DNA from: Oxalobacter vibrioformis
GTDB lineage: Bacteria; Pseudomonadota; Gammaproteobacteria; Burkholderiales; Burkholderiaceae_D
Assembly: GCF_027118995.1 (NCBI RefSeq)
Contig: NZ_CP098242.1
Location: 434,001-498,000, forward strand
Direction of reading: 5' to 3'
Length of the DNA: 64,000 bases
A program made the translations under genes and the position numbers. The stretch's first letter is position 1. Every line of letters begins with the position of its first letter. Below are positions 1 through 7,251 of this stretch, one piece after another. The notes under the pieces were generated by a model. That model worked only from the letters and a program-made list of their open reading frames with translations, was not told the origin of the DNA and ran no database searches.

Positions 1-403
1 GCGGCGCATTCTGGACAGGCTTGCCTTTGCCGCTTCCGCCAAAAACATAATCCCAGTAATCCCCGTCGTTGGTCGCCATGATGGCAATAGACTTGGACGC
101 ATCCATGACACTGCCACCCCCCAGGCCAATCACAAAATCACAATCTGATTCGCGTGCAACAACCGCACCATCCATGATACTGGCCTTGGTCGGATTGGGC
201 TGGATTTTGTCATAAACCACATAATCCACGCCTGCCAGCTTCAGTTCTCCAATGAGCCTGTCCAGGTAGCCATTTTCTCTTGTGGATTTTCCGGTTGAGA
301 TAACAACCAGCGCCTTGTCTCCCGGAGGTACGCACTCATGCAGATGGTTCAATTGCCCTTTTCCAAACATGATCCGTGTGGGAATGAAATAGTTGAAAAA
401 CAT
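1..403 (-). CDS. iron-containing alcohol dehydrogenase, N-terminal part (cut by window edge)
   Basis: Partial gene: the first 134 residues of a group III, iron-dependent alcohol dehydrogenase, which interconverts alcohols or diols and aldehydes/ketones with NAD(P)H in the cytoplasm. The nucleotide-binding motif GGGSVMDASK lies at residues 95-104, and the start FFNYFIPTRIMFGKG is typical of butanol/lactaldehyde dehydrogenases. The ATG ending at 403 follows AGGAGG with nine bases between. The metal ligands lie beyond the window, so iron use is known from the family and not seen here. The exact substrate cannot be told. An intrinsic terminator at 435-459 separates it from the HTH gene upstream. 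Confidence 0.9.
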   Translation of the reverse strand, partial: MFFNYFIPTRIMFGKGQLNHLHECVPPGDKALVVISTGKSTRENGYLDRLIGELKLAGVDYVVYDKIQPNPTKASIMDGAVVARESDCDFVIGLGGGSVMDASKSIAIMATNDGDYWDYVFGGSGKGKPVQNAP

Positions 404-434
404 GCTGTCATACCTCCTGTCTGTTCAAAAACAA

Positions 435-459
435 AACAGGCAGCCTATGGCTGCCTGTT
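435..459 (-). terminator. intrinsic terminator of the HTH gene
   Basis: A perfect 11-bp stem (AACAGGCAGCC / GGCTGCCTGTT) with a 3-base loop is followed on the minus strand by TTTGTTTTTG. It sits just after the stop of the small HTH gene and before the alcohol dehydrogenase start. Confidence 0.8.
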
Positions 460-464
460 ATCAA

Positions 465-719
465 TTAAAGTTCAAATACCCGCTTTGAGGGATGGCGATT
501 CAGTTTCAGTAGCAGTAATTCCCAGGCCATCAGCGGCATGGGGCGGTGAAGTGATGTATTTTCCGCTGCCGCCCAGGCATTGACCGTATTGGTATTGACA
601 TGCAAAAGCTCTGCCACTTCCTGGCGCGTGATCCTGACTTCTTTCATCAGGTTGCGCAACGTCTGTGCGTCAGGCGCCTTTAGCTCCTGGTTGTCCTTAT
701 GGCCTGAAACGGGATTCAT
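465..719 (-). CDS. small helix-turn-helix DNA-binding protein
   Basis: An 84-residue protein. Residues about 20-50 (TLRNLMKEVRITRQEVAELLHV..NTVNAWA) form a helix-turn-helix of the kind in small YdaS/antitoxin-like or phage-derived regulators. The C-terminal half (MAWELLLLKLNRHP) resembles the tail of short transcriptional regulators that sit next to phage or plasmid genes. I chose the ATG ending at 719 because GAAGGGGC precedes it; longer frames upstream have no ribosome site and overlap the DUF1287 gene. No toxin partner is recognisable. Function beyond DNA binding is unknown. Confidence 0.7.
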   Translation of the reverse strand: MNPVSGHKDNQELKAPDAQTLRNLMKEVRITRQEVAELLHVNTNTVNAWAAAENTSLHRPMPLMAWELLLLKLNRHPSKRVFEL

Positions 720-729
720 GCCTGCCCCT

Positions 730-1359
730 TCATAACGTGAATTTGGAATGCCGCAACACGGGAAATCGACGTGATTTATTGTTTTTATTGTAACGATAAT
801 GCCCTGTAATCGTATAGATATGGAGGATATTTTCTTTTTGGGCGCTGCTGTTGATATTGTGGATAACAAGCGGTGCGCCATCCCGGCTTTTTCCGATAGC
901 CACAATACCGATATGCGGCAGCATCCCCTGCTCCTTGAGATTCCAGGTAACGATATCGCCGGGTTTGAAGTCGCTATCATTTTGCAGCGTCTTGCCATGG
1001 CGCTTCATGAAGGTCTGGATATTCTGTACCCGCCGGTGATCGATATTGGTATCGGTTCGTTTCATTCCCTATATTGTGGGGTAAACCCCGAAATTAGCCT
1101 TCATGTCTTCGTGAATTTCTTTTTGCAGGGCTATCCCCTGGTCACGGTAGGCGCGAATAACCACGTCGGTACAGACACCGGTATCTTTGGATACATCCCC
1201 TCCCGGATAGGCGATGCGCCGGTATGCGGGATCATAGGATACGGTCACCCCGATCTGCTTCTCGGCTGATTTCGCCAGCTTTGCGCCAAAATTGCTGTCT
1301 GCATGCGCACAGGCAACCCACAGGTAAAAAAAGAAAAAGAAAAAAATCCGGCTTTTCAT
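730..1359 (-). pseudogene. DUF1287 periplasmic protein, broken by an in-frame TAG
   Basis: Two fragments in the same frame form one DUF1287 protein of about 209 residues. The first (1069-1359) has a signal peptide (KSRIFFFFFFYLWVACAHA) and the family signatures DPAYRRIAYPGGDV, GVCTDVVIRAYR and HEDM. The second (730-1065) carries NIDHRRV, PGDIVTW, PHIGIV and ITGHYRY. Between them the reading is YPTI-TAG-GMKRTDTNIDHRR, where the family has YPxxWG, so the stop replaces the conserved Trp codon TGG by one G-to-A change. No bases are gained or lost. The ATG at 1063-1065, two codons past the stop, could allow a restart, but that product would lack the signal peptide. It lies 19 bp downstream of the membrane coiled-coil gene. 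Confidence 0.8.
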
Positions 1360-1378
1360 CAGTTGTCTCGGCACAAGA

Positions 1379-1936
1379 TCAGGCATCACTCAGTTTCAGG
1401 ATAATCAGGGATGTCGCCCTGTCGATTTCATTATACAGACGCTCCTCTTCCCCCAAAAAAGAGGGTTCCCTTTTTTCCGCCTTTGAAAAAAGCTGTCGAT
1501 GCGCCTCACACAGTTGCACCACTTCCGCGATTTCTTTTCCCAGTGAAACTTTCATTTCCGCATGCTCAATAAGCATGATAAGGGTGGTAAGCCGACTCTC
1601 GCAGATATCAATCATATTTCTGAGTTCACGTGAGATGCTTACCTGGCCCTCCCCCTGCTGAACATTGTGGTTGATCTTTCTGTACAGGTATTGGAGTTCA
1701 TCTATCCGGCTGTCGATCAACTTCTTTTTATCACGCTGTATCTTCAGCTTCCGGTCAAGCACCTCAGGGATGTAAACCGCAAGAAAAATCGTTGTGATGA
1801 GAGCCGCAACATCAATAATATTGATGGTATCGCTCATGGGAATATTGTAATAATGGCGGATGGCTATGCCGATGATGATACCAATTCCAATCAGGAAAAA
1901 ATACAGGGCATACTGAATCAGTTTTTCTACCTTCAT
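1379..1936 (-). CDS. membrane-anchored coiled-coil protein of unknown function
   Basis: A 185-residue protein I do not recognise. Two membrane segments fill the N-terminus (about residues 6-24 and 36-53, rich in I, L and F). The rest is charged and helical, with repeated K/E/R patterns (RKLKIQRDKKKL, SRIDELQYLYRKI), and should face the cytoplasm. It resembles DUF4760-like or other orphan inner-membrane proteins only in layout. I prefer the ATG ending at 1936: the next ATG upstream, at 1969, overlaps a strong -10 box (TATAAT, 1968-1973). The interrupted DUF1287 gene follows 19 bp downstream and probably shares its transcript. Confidence 0.55.
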   Translation of the reverse strand: MKVEKLIQYALYFFLIGIGIIIGIAIRHYYNIPMSDTINIIDVAALITTIFLAVYIPEVLDRKLKIQRDKKKLIDSRIDELQYLYRKINHNVQQGEGQVSISRELRNMIDICESRLTTLIMLIEHAEMKVSLGKEIAEVVQLCEAHRQLFSKAEKREPSFLGEEERLYNEIDRATSLIILKLSDA

Positions 1937-1967
1937 TTTTCTGTCCGGAGAAGTTAACAATACGTTC

Positions 1968-1995
1968 ATTATAGAGAGTCAGGATACTTTCACAA
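1968..1995 (-). promoter_or_regulatory. sigma70-type promoter for the membrane protein gene
   Basis: On the minus strand, TTGTGA (1990-1995), a 16-bp spacer and a perfect TATAAT (1968-1973). Transcription would begin near 1961, about 25 bases before the ATG at 1936. The upstream ATG overlaps the -10 box and so cannot be on this transcript. Confidence 0.6.
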
Positions 1996-2190
1996 TCTGC
2001 AGAAAACATGCCCTTTAAACGCCTTTTAAAAGGCTTGTTTTCCTGTTAAAAAACACCTCTTTTTTTACAGACATTACCTGAAAAAAAACAATATTTTTCA
2101 TAGCGACATTTCGTACAATAACGTGTATCCTTGAAATTGGGCCAGTTCCCCCGGTTCCTTATTTATCACTCTTTCCTGCAGGGAGCGTTT

Positions 2191-2754
2191 ATGAATCAGA
2201 CGATTACCTCTATCCTTGAACGAAGAAGCATACGGGCATTCAAGCCGGAACCGGTTCCTGAACGGGAGGTAAACTGGATACTGGAAGCCGGATTGTATGC
2301 AGCCACCTCAAGAAACAAACAGCCCTGGTTTTTTTCCGTGGTGACCAACAAGGCGATTCTCGACAAAATCACCCGTGGCACGCTGGAAACCATGCGTACC
2401 ACCAATATCGAGCAATACAAGATCAAGGCGCAGGATCCCGGCTTTTCCCCTTTTTACCATGCACCAACCGTCATCTTCCTTTCCGGTAAGGATGACGAAG
2501 CCAGCGCAGTTATCGACTGTGCCAATGCGGCGCAGAATATGTGTGTCGCAGCCTATTCACTGGGTCTTGGCTCCTGCTATGTCAGAAGTTTCAAACAGGC
2601 TTTTGAAGACCGGGTACTTGCAGTAGAGCTCAATAAAGCGCTGGGCCTGCCCGAAGGCTACTCCACCATCTTTGCTGTCGCGCTGGGGTATACGGATGAA
2701 CCACCCCCCAATACGCCACACCGCAACAGGGATGTGATCCGCTATATCAAATAA
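2191..2754 (+). CDS. nitroreductase family protein (cytoplasmic)
   Basis: A 187-residue FMN-dependent nitroreductase of usual family length. The N-terminal FMN-phosphate motif RRSIRAF is at residues 11-17, the conserved ATSRNKQPW follows, and the C-terminal part GYSTIFAVALGYTDEPPPN is characteristic. Family members reduce nitro-compounds, quinones or flavins with NAD(P)H in the cytoplasm; the physiological substrate is not visible. The start at 2191 has AGGGAG seven bases upstream. It is followed after 11 bp by a second nitroreductase-fold gene that has a signal peptide, so the two are probably co-transcribed. Confidence 0.9.
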   Translation: MNQTITSILERRSIRAFKPEPVPEREVNWILEAGLYAATSRNKQPWFFSVVTNKAILDKITRGTLETMRTTNIEQYKIKAQDPGFSPFYHAPTVIFLSGKDDEASAVIDCANAAQNMCVAAYSLGLGSCYVRSFKQAFEDRVLAVELNKALGLPEGYSTIFAVALGYTDEPPPNTPHRNRDVIRYIK

Positions 2755-2765
2755 AGGAGAAGAAC

Positions 2766-3407
2766 ATGACATCGCGCACCGGGTTCAAAACCCTTCTTTT
2801 TTCCGCCCTGCTCTGTTTTTGTGCCAGTGTTTTTGCTGATACCCAACTGCCGGAGCCGCAAATGACAGGCGGAAAAGGCATTTATGATGTGCTGAAAGTC
2901 CGCCGCTCGGCAAACCTGAATAATTTTCCCCAAAAGCCTCTCTCTCTTCAGGAACTCTCCAATCTCCTTTGGGCCGGCACCGGCTTGAACCGGGAAGCAA
3001 AAGGATGGACTATTCCCTATGGCATGGGCATGACCCCCTACAACAAAATCTATGTCATCTGCGACAAAGGCGTCTCCCTCTATGACTGGAAAACCCATTC
3101 CCTGAAAGAAATCTCGAAAAAGAATATCAAGAGCATGGTGGGCAAGCAGCCCGCCGTCGCATCTGCCCCCGTTATTCTCGTGATTGTCTCGGACAGCGAA
3201 GCAATGGGTAATGTGACGGGAGAACGTGCCAGAGACTGGGCACACATCGCAAGCGGCGCCATCACCCAGAACATCTATCTGGCTGCAGCGTCCATGGATA
3301 TTGGCACACGTTATATTGTCTCCATGAATAATGACGCCATCCGCAAGGAACTGAAGCTCAACGAAAACGATATGCCGATCAACATTATGCCGCTTGGCAA
3401 AAACTGA
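2766..3407 (+). CDS. exported nitroreductase/SagB-type protein
   Basis: A 213-residue protein with a clear signal peptide (residues about 1-24, LLFSALLCFCASVFA-D). The rest matches the SagB-ThcOx/nitroreductase fold: LKVRRSANLNNFPQKPLSLQELS, then LSNLLWAGTGLNR, PYGMG, HIASGAITQNIYLAAASMDIGTRYIV. This family is usually cytoplasmic, but exported versions of this type, with a signal peptide and a conserved LLWAA/AGTGxNR, are known in anaerobes. RBS AAAGGAG lies seven bases before the ATG. It probably binds FMN; substrate unknown. Its terminator was the target of the downstream IS. Confidence 0.8.
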   Translation: MTSRTGFKTLLFSALLCFCASVFADTQLPEPQMTGGKGIYDVLKVRRSANLNNFPQKPLSLQELSNLLWAGTGLNREAKGWTIPYGMGMTPYNKIYVICDKGVSLYDWKTHSLKEISKKNIKSMVGKQPAVASAPVILVIVSDSEAMGNVTGERARDWAHIASGAITQNIYLAAASMDIGTRYIVSMNNDAIRKELKLNENDMPINIMPLGKN

Positions 3408-3424
3408 TACGCAAACACATAAAA

Positions 3425-3446
3425 AGCGCCTGATTATTCAGGCGCT
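3425..3446. repeat. left direct repeat of the IS (copy of the terminator hairpin)
   Basis: A 22-bp stem-loop (AGCGCCTGA / TCAGGCGCT around TTAT) lies directly left of the IS and recurs exactly at 5068-5089. This copy has lost the T-run because the IS end follows at once. Confidence 0.85.
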
Positions 3447-3461
3447 CAGACTGCTGACAAA
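3447..3461 (+). repeat. IS left terminal inverted repeat
   Basis: CAGACTGCTGACAAA, perfectly complementary to the right end at 5053-5067. Confidence 0.9.
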
Positions 3462-3489
3462 CCCCATTTTTTTCGAAGTGGGGTTTTTT
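3460..3489 (+). terminator. hairpin inside the left IS end
   Basis: AACCCCA (3460-3466) pairs with TGGGGTT (3479-3485), and T residues follow on the plus strand. It lies between the IS end and the transposase stop, and could block readthrough from the nitroreductase genes, whose own terminator was split by the insertion. Confidence 0.55.
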
Positions 3490-3499
3490 CATTGGCGCA

Positions 3500-4969
3500 T
3501 TATCGGGAGATCAAAACAAAATTAAAATAGCTATCACATTTTCCATTAAGCCCCCTTGGCCGAAATATCCCAATGACAAGGCCGAATCTTCCCGGGAAAT
3601 AGCGCAAAAAAGCAAGGCTTGCTGCCTCAAGCAGGCGTGCCATCTTCTTCATGTTCTGACACGCTGCCGCTAAAAGCGCCTGCCCCTTCACTTTCGATAA
3701 ACCACGGTAACGCGCATAACGGTGACCGTGCAACTCTTTCGCATCCGCAAAACTGCGCTCTACCGTTTCCTGTCGCCGACGGTAAATCGCCTTGCCCTTT
3801 GCCGTCAGGCGATTGTCATGAACCTGTTCCTTGAAGCCCTGCCAAATATGCCGGGTGATCAGTTTTATCTGGTTGCGGCTCTGGGTACACTGCATAAGAA
3901 AGGCGCAGTCCGTACATTGCCCTTGTTGAGAGGCATATTCCCGGTACCCTGAACGGTTGGTCGTACGGTAAGGTAAAAGCTTTCCATTGGGACAGAGATA
4001 ACAGTCTCCTTGAGGGTCATAGCTGTACTGCCGCTTGTAAAAGTAGCCCGCCTTGTGATTCGGACGACGGTAACCGATAACGCCGTATATGCCTCGCTCT
4101 ATGAGTCCCTTGGCTATGTGTGGTGTGTCATAACCTGCATCCAAGCCTACGGCCTGTATCTCAAATCCAAAACGTGACTGCATCCTGTCAAGACGCTTCA
4201 GGTAAGGAACACTGTCATGGACATTTCCCGGCGTCACATGGGTGTCTGTGATCAGGGCGTACTTGCCGTCAACGGTGCGGTGGTCCAGGTAGTAAAAACC
4301 TTTGGGCTTGCCATCACGAACAAGGTAGCCGGCATCAGGGTCTGCCGGGCTGACTTTGATTTCTTTTTGTGAGGGCGGTTCGTCGTCTCTGTCTGAAAGG
4401 GGATTTTTGCCATGGGAATAACGGTCGGCTTCTATGGCGCTGTTGAGTTCTGCAAGGTAGGCAACGGGCTTTTGCTCAACAAGGTGACGTTCGTGACGGT
4501 TCTTGTTGGCCGAGGCTTTGAGGTGTGTGCTGTCACTGTAAAAAACGCGACCGCCTATTAATCCATGACGGATGCACTGCTCAACAATCTCGTCAAAAAT
4601 GACTTGTTCTATGTCTGTGCCAGCAAAGCGACGACGGCGGTTCTGGGAAAGGGTGCTGGCGTCTGGAACACGGTCTGTCAGGCGTAAGCCTAAAAACCAG
4701 CGGTAGGCTACGTTAACCTGAATCTCACGCTCTATCTGGCGCTCTGATCTTATCCCGAATAGGTACCCAATGAAGAGCATCTTGAATAAAACTACGGGAT
4801 CAAGGGCGGGCCTGCCATTGTCCGCACTGTAAAGATGGGCGGTGTGCTCTCTGATAAAGTCAAAATGGATGTGGCGGTCTATCAGTCTTAATAGATGGTC
4901 TTTGGGAACCAGTTCTTCAAGGGTGACCATCTCCAATTCGTGTTGCTGCGGTGTCGGTGTCTTTAGCAT
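3500..4969 (-). CDS. IS1182-family transposase
   Basis: A 489-residue DDE transposase. The N-terminal DUF772-type domain is about residues 15-110 (LVPKDHLLRLIDRHIHFDFI, GRPALDPVVLFKMLFIGYLFGIRSERQI). The catalytic region includes FYSDSTHLKASANKN (about 140-155), VGLDAGYD (about 268-275) and the C-terminal RRQETVERSFADAKELHG with the expected Glu. A Cys-rich segment (CYLCPNGK, CTDCAFLMQC) is typical of IS1182. The frame is complete. The ATG lies 98 bp inside the right end of the element. Confidence 0.92.
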   Translation of the reverse strand: MLKTPTPQQHELEMVTLEELVPKDHLLRLIDRHIHFDFIREHTAHLYSADNGRPALDPVVLFKMLFIGYLFGIRSERQIEREIQVNVAYRWFLGLRLTDRVPDASTLSQNRRRRFAGTDIEQVIFDEIVEQCIRHGLIGGRVFYSDSTHLKASANKNRHERHLVEQKPVAYLAELNSAIEADRYSHGKNPLSDRDDEPPSQKEIKVSPADPDAGYLVRDGKPKGFYYLDHRTVDGKYALITDTHVTPGNVHDSVPYLKRLDRMQSRFGFEIQAVGLDAGYDTPHIAKGLIERGIYGVIGYRRPNHKAGYFYKRQYSYDPQGDCYLCPNGKLLPYRTTNRSGYREYASQQGQCTDCAFLMQCTQSRNQIKLITRHIWQGFKEQVHDNRLTAKGKAIYRRRQETVERSFADAKELHGHRYARYRGLSKVKGQALLAAACQNMKKMARLLEAASLAFLRYFPGRFGLVIGIFRPRGLNGKCDSYFNFVLISR

Positions 4970-5020
4970 CAGAGCCTGCCTTTTATGCGGATATCTATAA
5001 GCAATTCCATTAAAGCAAAA

Positions 5021-5041
5021 TCCCCGGCTTAACGCCAGGGA
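5021..5041 (-). terminator. hairpin inside the right IS end
   Basis: On the minus strand, TCCCTGGC pairs with GCCGGGGA around a 5-base loop, one mismatch, followed by ATTTTG. It lies upstream of the transposase and would limit outside transcription into it. The T-run is short. Confidence 0.4.
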
Positions 5042-5052
5042 CTTTGCAATAC

Positions 5053-5067
5053 TTTGTCAGCAGTCTG
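5053..5067 (-). repeat. IS right terminal inverted repeat
   Basis: TTTGTCAGCAGTCTG, the exact complement of the left end at 3447-3461. Confidence 0.9.
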
Positions 5068-5096
5068 AGCGCCTGATTATTCAGGCGCTTTTTTAT
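5068..5096 (+). terminator. original nitroreductase-operon terminator, now right of the IS (also right direct repeat)
   Basis: The same 22-bp hairpin as 3425-3446, here still followed by TTTTTTAT. Before insertion it lay just after the exported nitroreductase gene; it is now 1.6 kb downstream. Confidence 0.8.
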
Positions 5097-5379
5097 GTCT
5101 GGAAATCCCCTCTCTGACACAGCCAATACCATAAACGGAAGATAAAAAAGCATGAGGAAAGATCTGATTGAAAAAGCAAAAAAATATCCTCATAAGCAAA
5201 ATAATATGATCCGCGGTATGTTATTTTTTTACATTAACAAAATTATTTTCATAGACAAAGAAAATAATGCTTTTTTTACAACAAAAAAACATTTAAAATT
5301 CAACTGATTCACAACAAATGCAAATGCTAAAGCCCTGTTGTACAAATCAATAACTGTTTTGTTCGAAGGAAGACGTAAA

Positions 5380-5916
5380 ATGAGTGAGGATAAAAGAAAG
5401 TACAAATTTTCCTGGGATACGCTGGGTTCTGATATGGCACTGGCCAGGCCAAGCCTGGGTGACTCGCTGAAAATCGAGGTTTATCGGCTTCTTCAATTTA
5501 CTATGCGTGACGTTATTGAACAGGAATACGGTACGCAGGCGGCTGATGATCTTTTCTACAAATCAGGCGTGCTTGCCGGAAAATCATTTTATGACCAGTT
5601 TCTGACCGAATTTACCGGATCAAGCGATACCGGCCCCCTGGTCAGACGAATTGGCGAGTTGTTCCGTGATTTGGGTATTGGCATTTTTCGTGTCGAATCT
5701 TTTGACAACGAATCTATGCAGTGTTACGTTACAGTTGATGAGGATCTTGACTGCTCCGGCCTGCCGGACATTGAAGATGTTATCTGCATTTATGATGAGG
5801 GTTTCATCGCTGGTATTCTGGAAAAATTTACTGGTAAAGTCTATACCGTCAAGGAAGTAGACTGCTGGTGCACGGGTGCCCGAACGTGCCGTTTCCAGGG
5901 GATGCCGGTAGAATAG
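5380..5916 (+). CDS. V4R-domain sensor-like protein
   Basis: A 178-residue cytoplasmic protein ending in a V4R (4-vinyl reductase) domain, about residues 90-178: GELFRDLGIGIFRVESFD, then IYDEGFIAGILEKFTGKVYTVKEVDCWCTGARTCRFQ. The last Cys-rich stretch is the V4R signature. V4R domains bind small hydrophobic ligands or metals and often act as sensory input (for example in XylR/DmpR-type regulators). GAAGGAAGA precedes the ATG at 5380. A GGDEF protein starts 12 bp after the stop, so this protein probably supplies a signal to c-di-GMP synthesis. That link is inference from position. Confidence 0.8.
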   Translation: MSEDKRKYKFSWDTLGSDMALARPSLGDSLKIEVYRLLQFTMRDVIEQEYGTQAADDLFYKSGVLAGKSFYDQFLTEFTGSSDTGPLVRRIGELFRDLGIGIFRVESFDNESMQCYVTVDEDLDCSGLPDIEDVICIYDEGFIAGILEKFTGKVYTVKEVDCWCTGARTCRFQGMPVE

Positions 5917-5928
5917 ACCGCCCCATGC

Positions 5929-6969
5929 ATGGATAAATCTGAAGAAAAAATTACATCGCTTATTGTAAAACATATCGATGGGCTGCTTGGTGGCTCCTCA
6001 TCTCCGTCAGTACCTGAAGAACTGGCCGGGAATGGGGAGTTCGTTGCGCTCCACAACAGGCTGATGGAATTAAGGCTCATCATCTCGGATTTCGCCAAGG
6101 GCAATCTCTCACACTCCATTAAAATGCGCGGCTTTGTTGCCGGCGGCCTGAAGGCGCTGCAATCCAATCTTCGGCACCTGACATGGCAGGCACAGCAGGT
6201 TGAGCGGGGTGATTTCAAGCAGGAAGTCCATTTCCTTGGAGATTTTTCTGTTGCCTTTAACAGCATGGTTGCCCAGCTCGACCGTACCATGAAAGAACTC
6301 AGGCAAAATGAAGAAGCACTTACTGTACTGACCGATTCTCTCCAAAAAGAAATCACTTTGCGCACTGCAGCAGCCAATGCCTTGAAGAAGAGCGAAGCAC
6401 GCTTCAAATATCTTGCTGAACACGATGCGCTGACCAATACACTGAACCGGCGCTCCTTCCATGCCATGATCCTGTCTGAACTGAATAATGCGCATGAGAA
6501 CGATACCACCTGCTGTGTTGCCCTTCTGGATGTAGACCACTTCAAGACGTTCAATGACACCTATGGTCACACAGAAGGTGATATCGCATTGCAGCATATT
6601 GTGGCAGTTGCCCAGGGGCATCTGCGGCAGACTGACATGCTGGGGCGTTACGGCGGCGAGGAATTTATCTTTTTCTTTGGCAAGGCCGATCTCGATCAGG
6701 GCATGGCCGTTGCCGACCGTATACGCCTTGCCATCGAAAACACGCCGGTCAAACTCTCCAACGGTACCCAGATCCCGATTTCCGCCAGTATCGGGGTCGC
6801 CGTTATCAAGCCGGAATGGTATGACGCTGAAAATGCCAACAAGTTTTTACAGTTTCACATTGCCAATGCTGATAATGCGCTTTATAAAGCCAAACAGGCC
6901 GGACGTAATGCTGTCGAGCCTGCCCCTGTTATCGAGCCAACACTGACACAGGAAATACTGAACGCCTGA
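5929..6969 (+). CDS. diguanylate cyclase (GGDEF domain)
   Basis: A 346-residue protein without obvious membrane segments. The C-terminal GGDEF domain (about residues 165-330) has LAEHDALTNTLNRRSF, LLDVDHFKTFNDTYGH and an intact active site GGEEF at 242-246. The RxxD product-inhibition site (RQTD, 233-236) stands five residues before it. It should therefore make c-di-GMP from two GTP and be feedback-inhibited. The N-terminus (about 45-150) looks HAMP-like with a coiled coil leading into the cyclase. The start at 5929 lies 12 bp after the V4R gene; no strong ribosome site is seen, so translation may be coupled. Confidence 0.92.
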   Translation: MDKSEEKITSLIVKHIDGLLGGSSSPSVPEELAGNGEFVALHNRLMELRLIISDFAKGNLSHSIKMRGFVAGGLKALQSNLRHLTWQAQQVERGDFKQEVHFLGDFSVAFNSMVAQLDRTMKELRQNEEALTVLTDSLQKEITLRTAAANALKKSEARFKYLAEHDALTNTLNRRSFHAMILSELNNAHENDTTCCVALLDVDHFKTFNDTYGHTEGDIALQHIVAVAQGHLRQTDMLGRYGGEEFIFFFGKADLDQGMAVADRIRLAIENTPVKLSNGTQIPISASIGVAVIKPEWYDAENANKFLQFHIANADNALYKAKQAGRNAVEPAPVIEPTLTQEILNA

Positions 6970-6989
6970 GCGGAAAAATCCGCTTTTTG
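6969..6989 (+). terminator. intrinsic terminator after the diguanylate cyclase
   Basis: AGCGGA (6969-6974), AAAA loop, TCCGCT (6979-6984), then TTTTG. The stem starts within the TGA stop codon. Confidence 0.7.
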
Positions 6990-7135
6990 TCCAGGACGCC
7001 AAAGTTACTGTTTTCCGGGATAAATCAAACGGTTTCATCAACCTGTGCGTAAAATAACCCGTGTAGTACCTGCTGCCCCGTCGCGTAGTAATATGATGCT
7101 AAGCCCGTTTTACTTTTTTTAACCGAACAACGCCA

Positions 7136-7234
7136 GGATCAGGACTCATTAATTCTCCGTCCGCGAAAAGTTGTTTTGGCTCAAAAGGCCAGGCGCAACG
7201 GCTTTGCAGCAGGCAATTTAATGAGCCCTGATCC
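7136..7234. repeat. MITE-like inverted-repeat element, copy A (99 bp)
   Basis: Ends GGATCAGGACTCATTAATT and AATTTAATGAGCCCTGATCC are inverted repeats with one mismatch and one extra base. The inside shares CGCGAAAAG, TTTTGGCTCA and GCTTTGCAGCAGG with the other three copies. It ends five bases before the ribosome site of the META lipoprotein gene. Unlike the other copies it is not flanked by TA. Confidence 0.85.
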
Positions 7235-7251
7235 TTCAACAGGAGAAGATG

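Larger units (their letters stand above)
3447..5067 (-). mobile_element. IS1182-family insertion sequence, complete (1621 bp)
   Basis: The element is bounded by a perfect 15-bp inverted repeat, CAGACTGCTGACAAA at 3447-3461 and its complement at 5053-5067. It carries one transposase on the minus strand and is flanked by a 22-bp direct repeat that is the complete terminator hairpin of the nitroreductase operon. IS1182 members are known to favour palindromic targets and make long, variable target duplications. Just inside each end is a hairpin (3460-3489 and 5021-5041) that could stop transcription entering from outside. The frame and both ends are intact, so it may be active. Confidence 0.9.

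Noticed and set aside
2021..2034. 14-bp palindrome GCCTTTTAAAAGGC
   Set aside because: Short, no loop and no T-run; simple AT-rich symmetry between divergent genes is enough to explain it.
5152..5307. Possible 51-residue AT-rich gene (plus strand) after the IS
   Set aside because: It has GGAAGA upstream, but the protein is a Lys/Asn/Phe-rich string as expected from AT-rich DNA, with no motif; I saw no support beyond an open frame.
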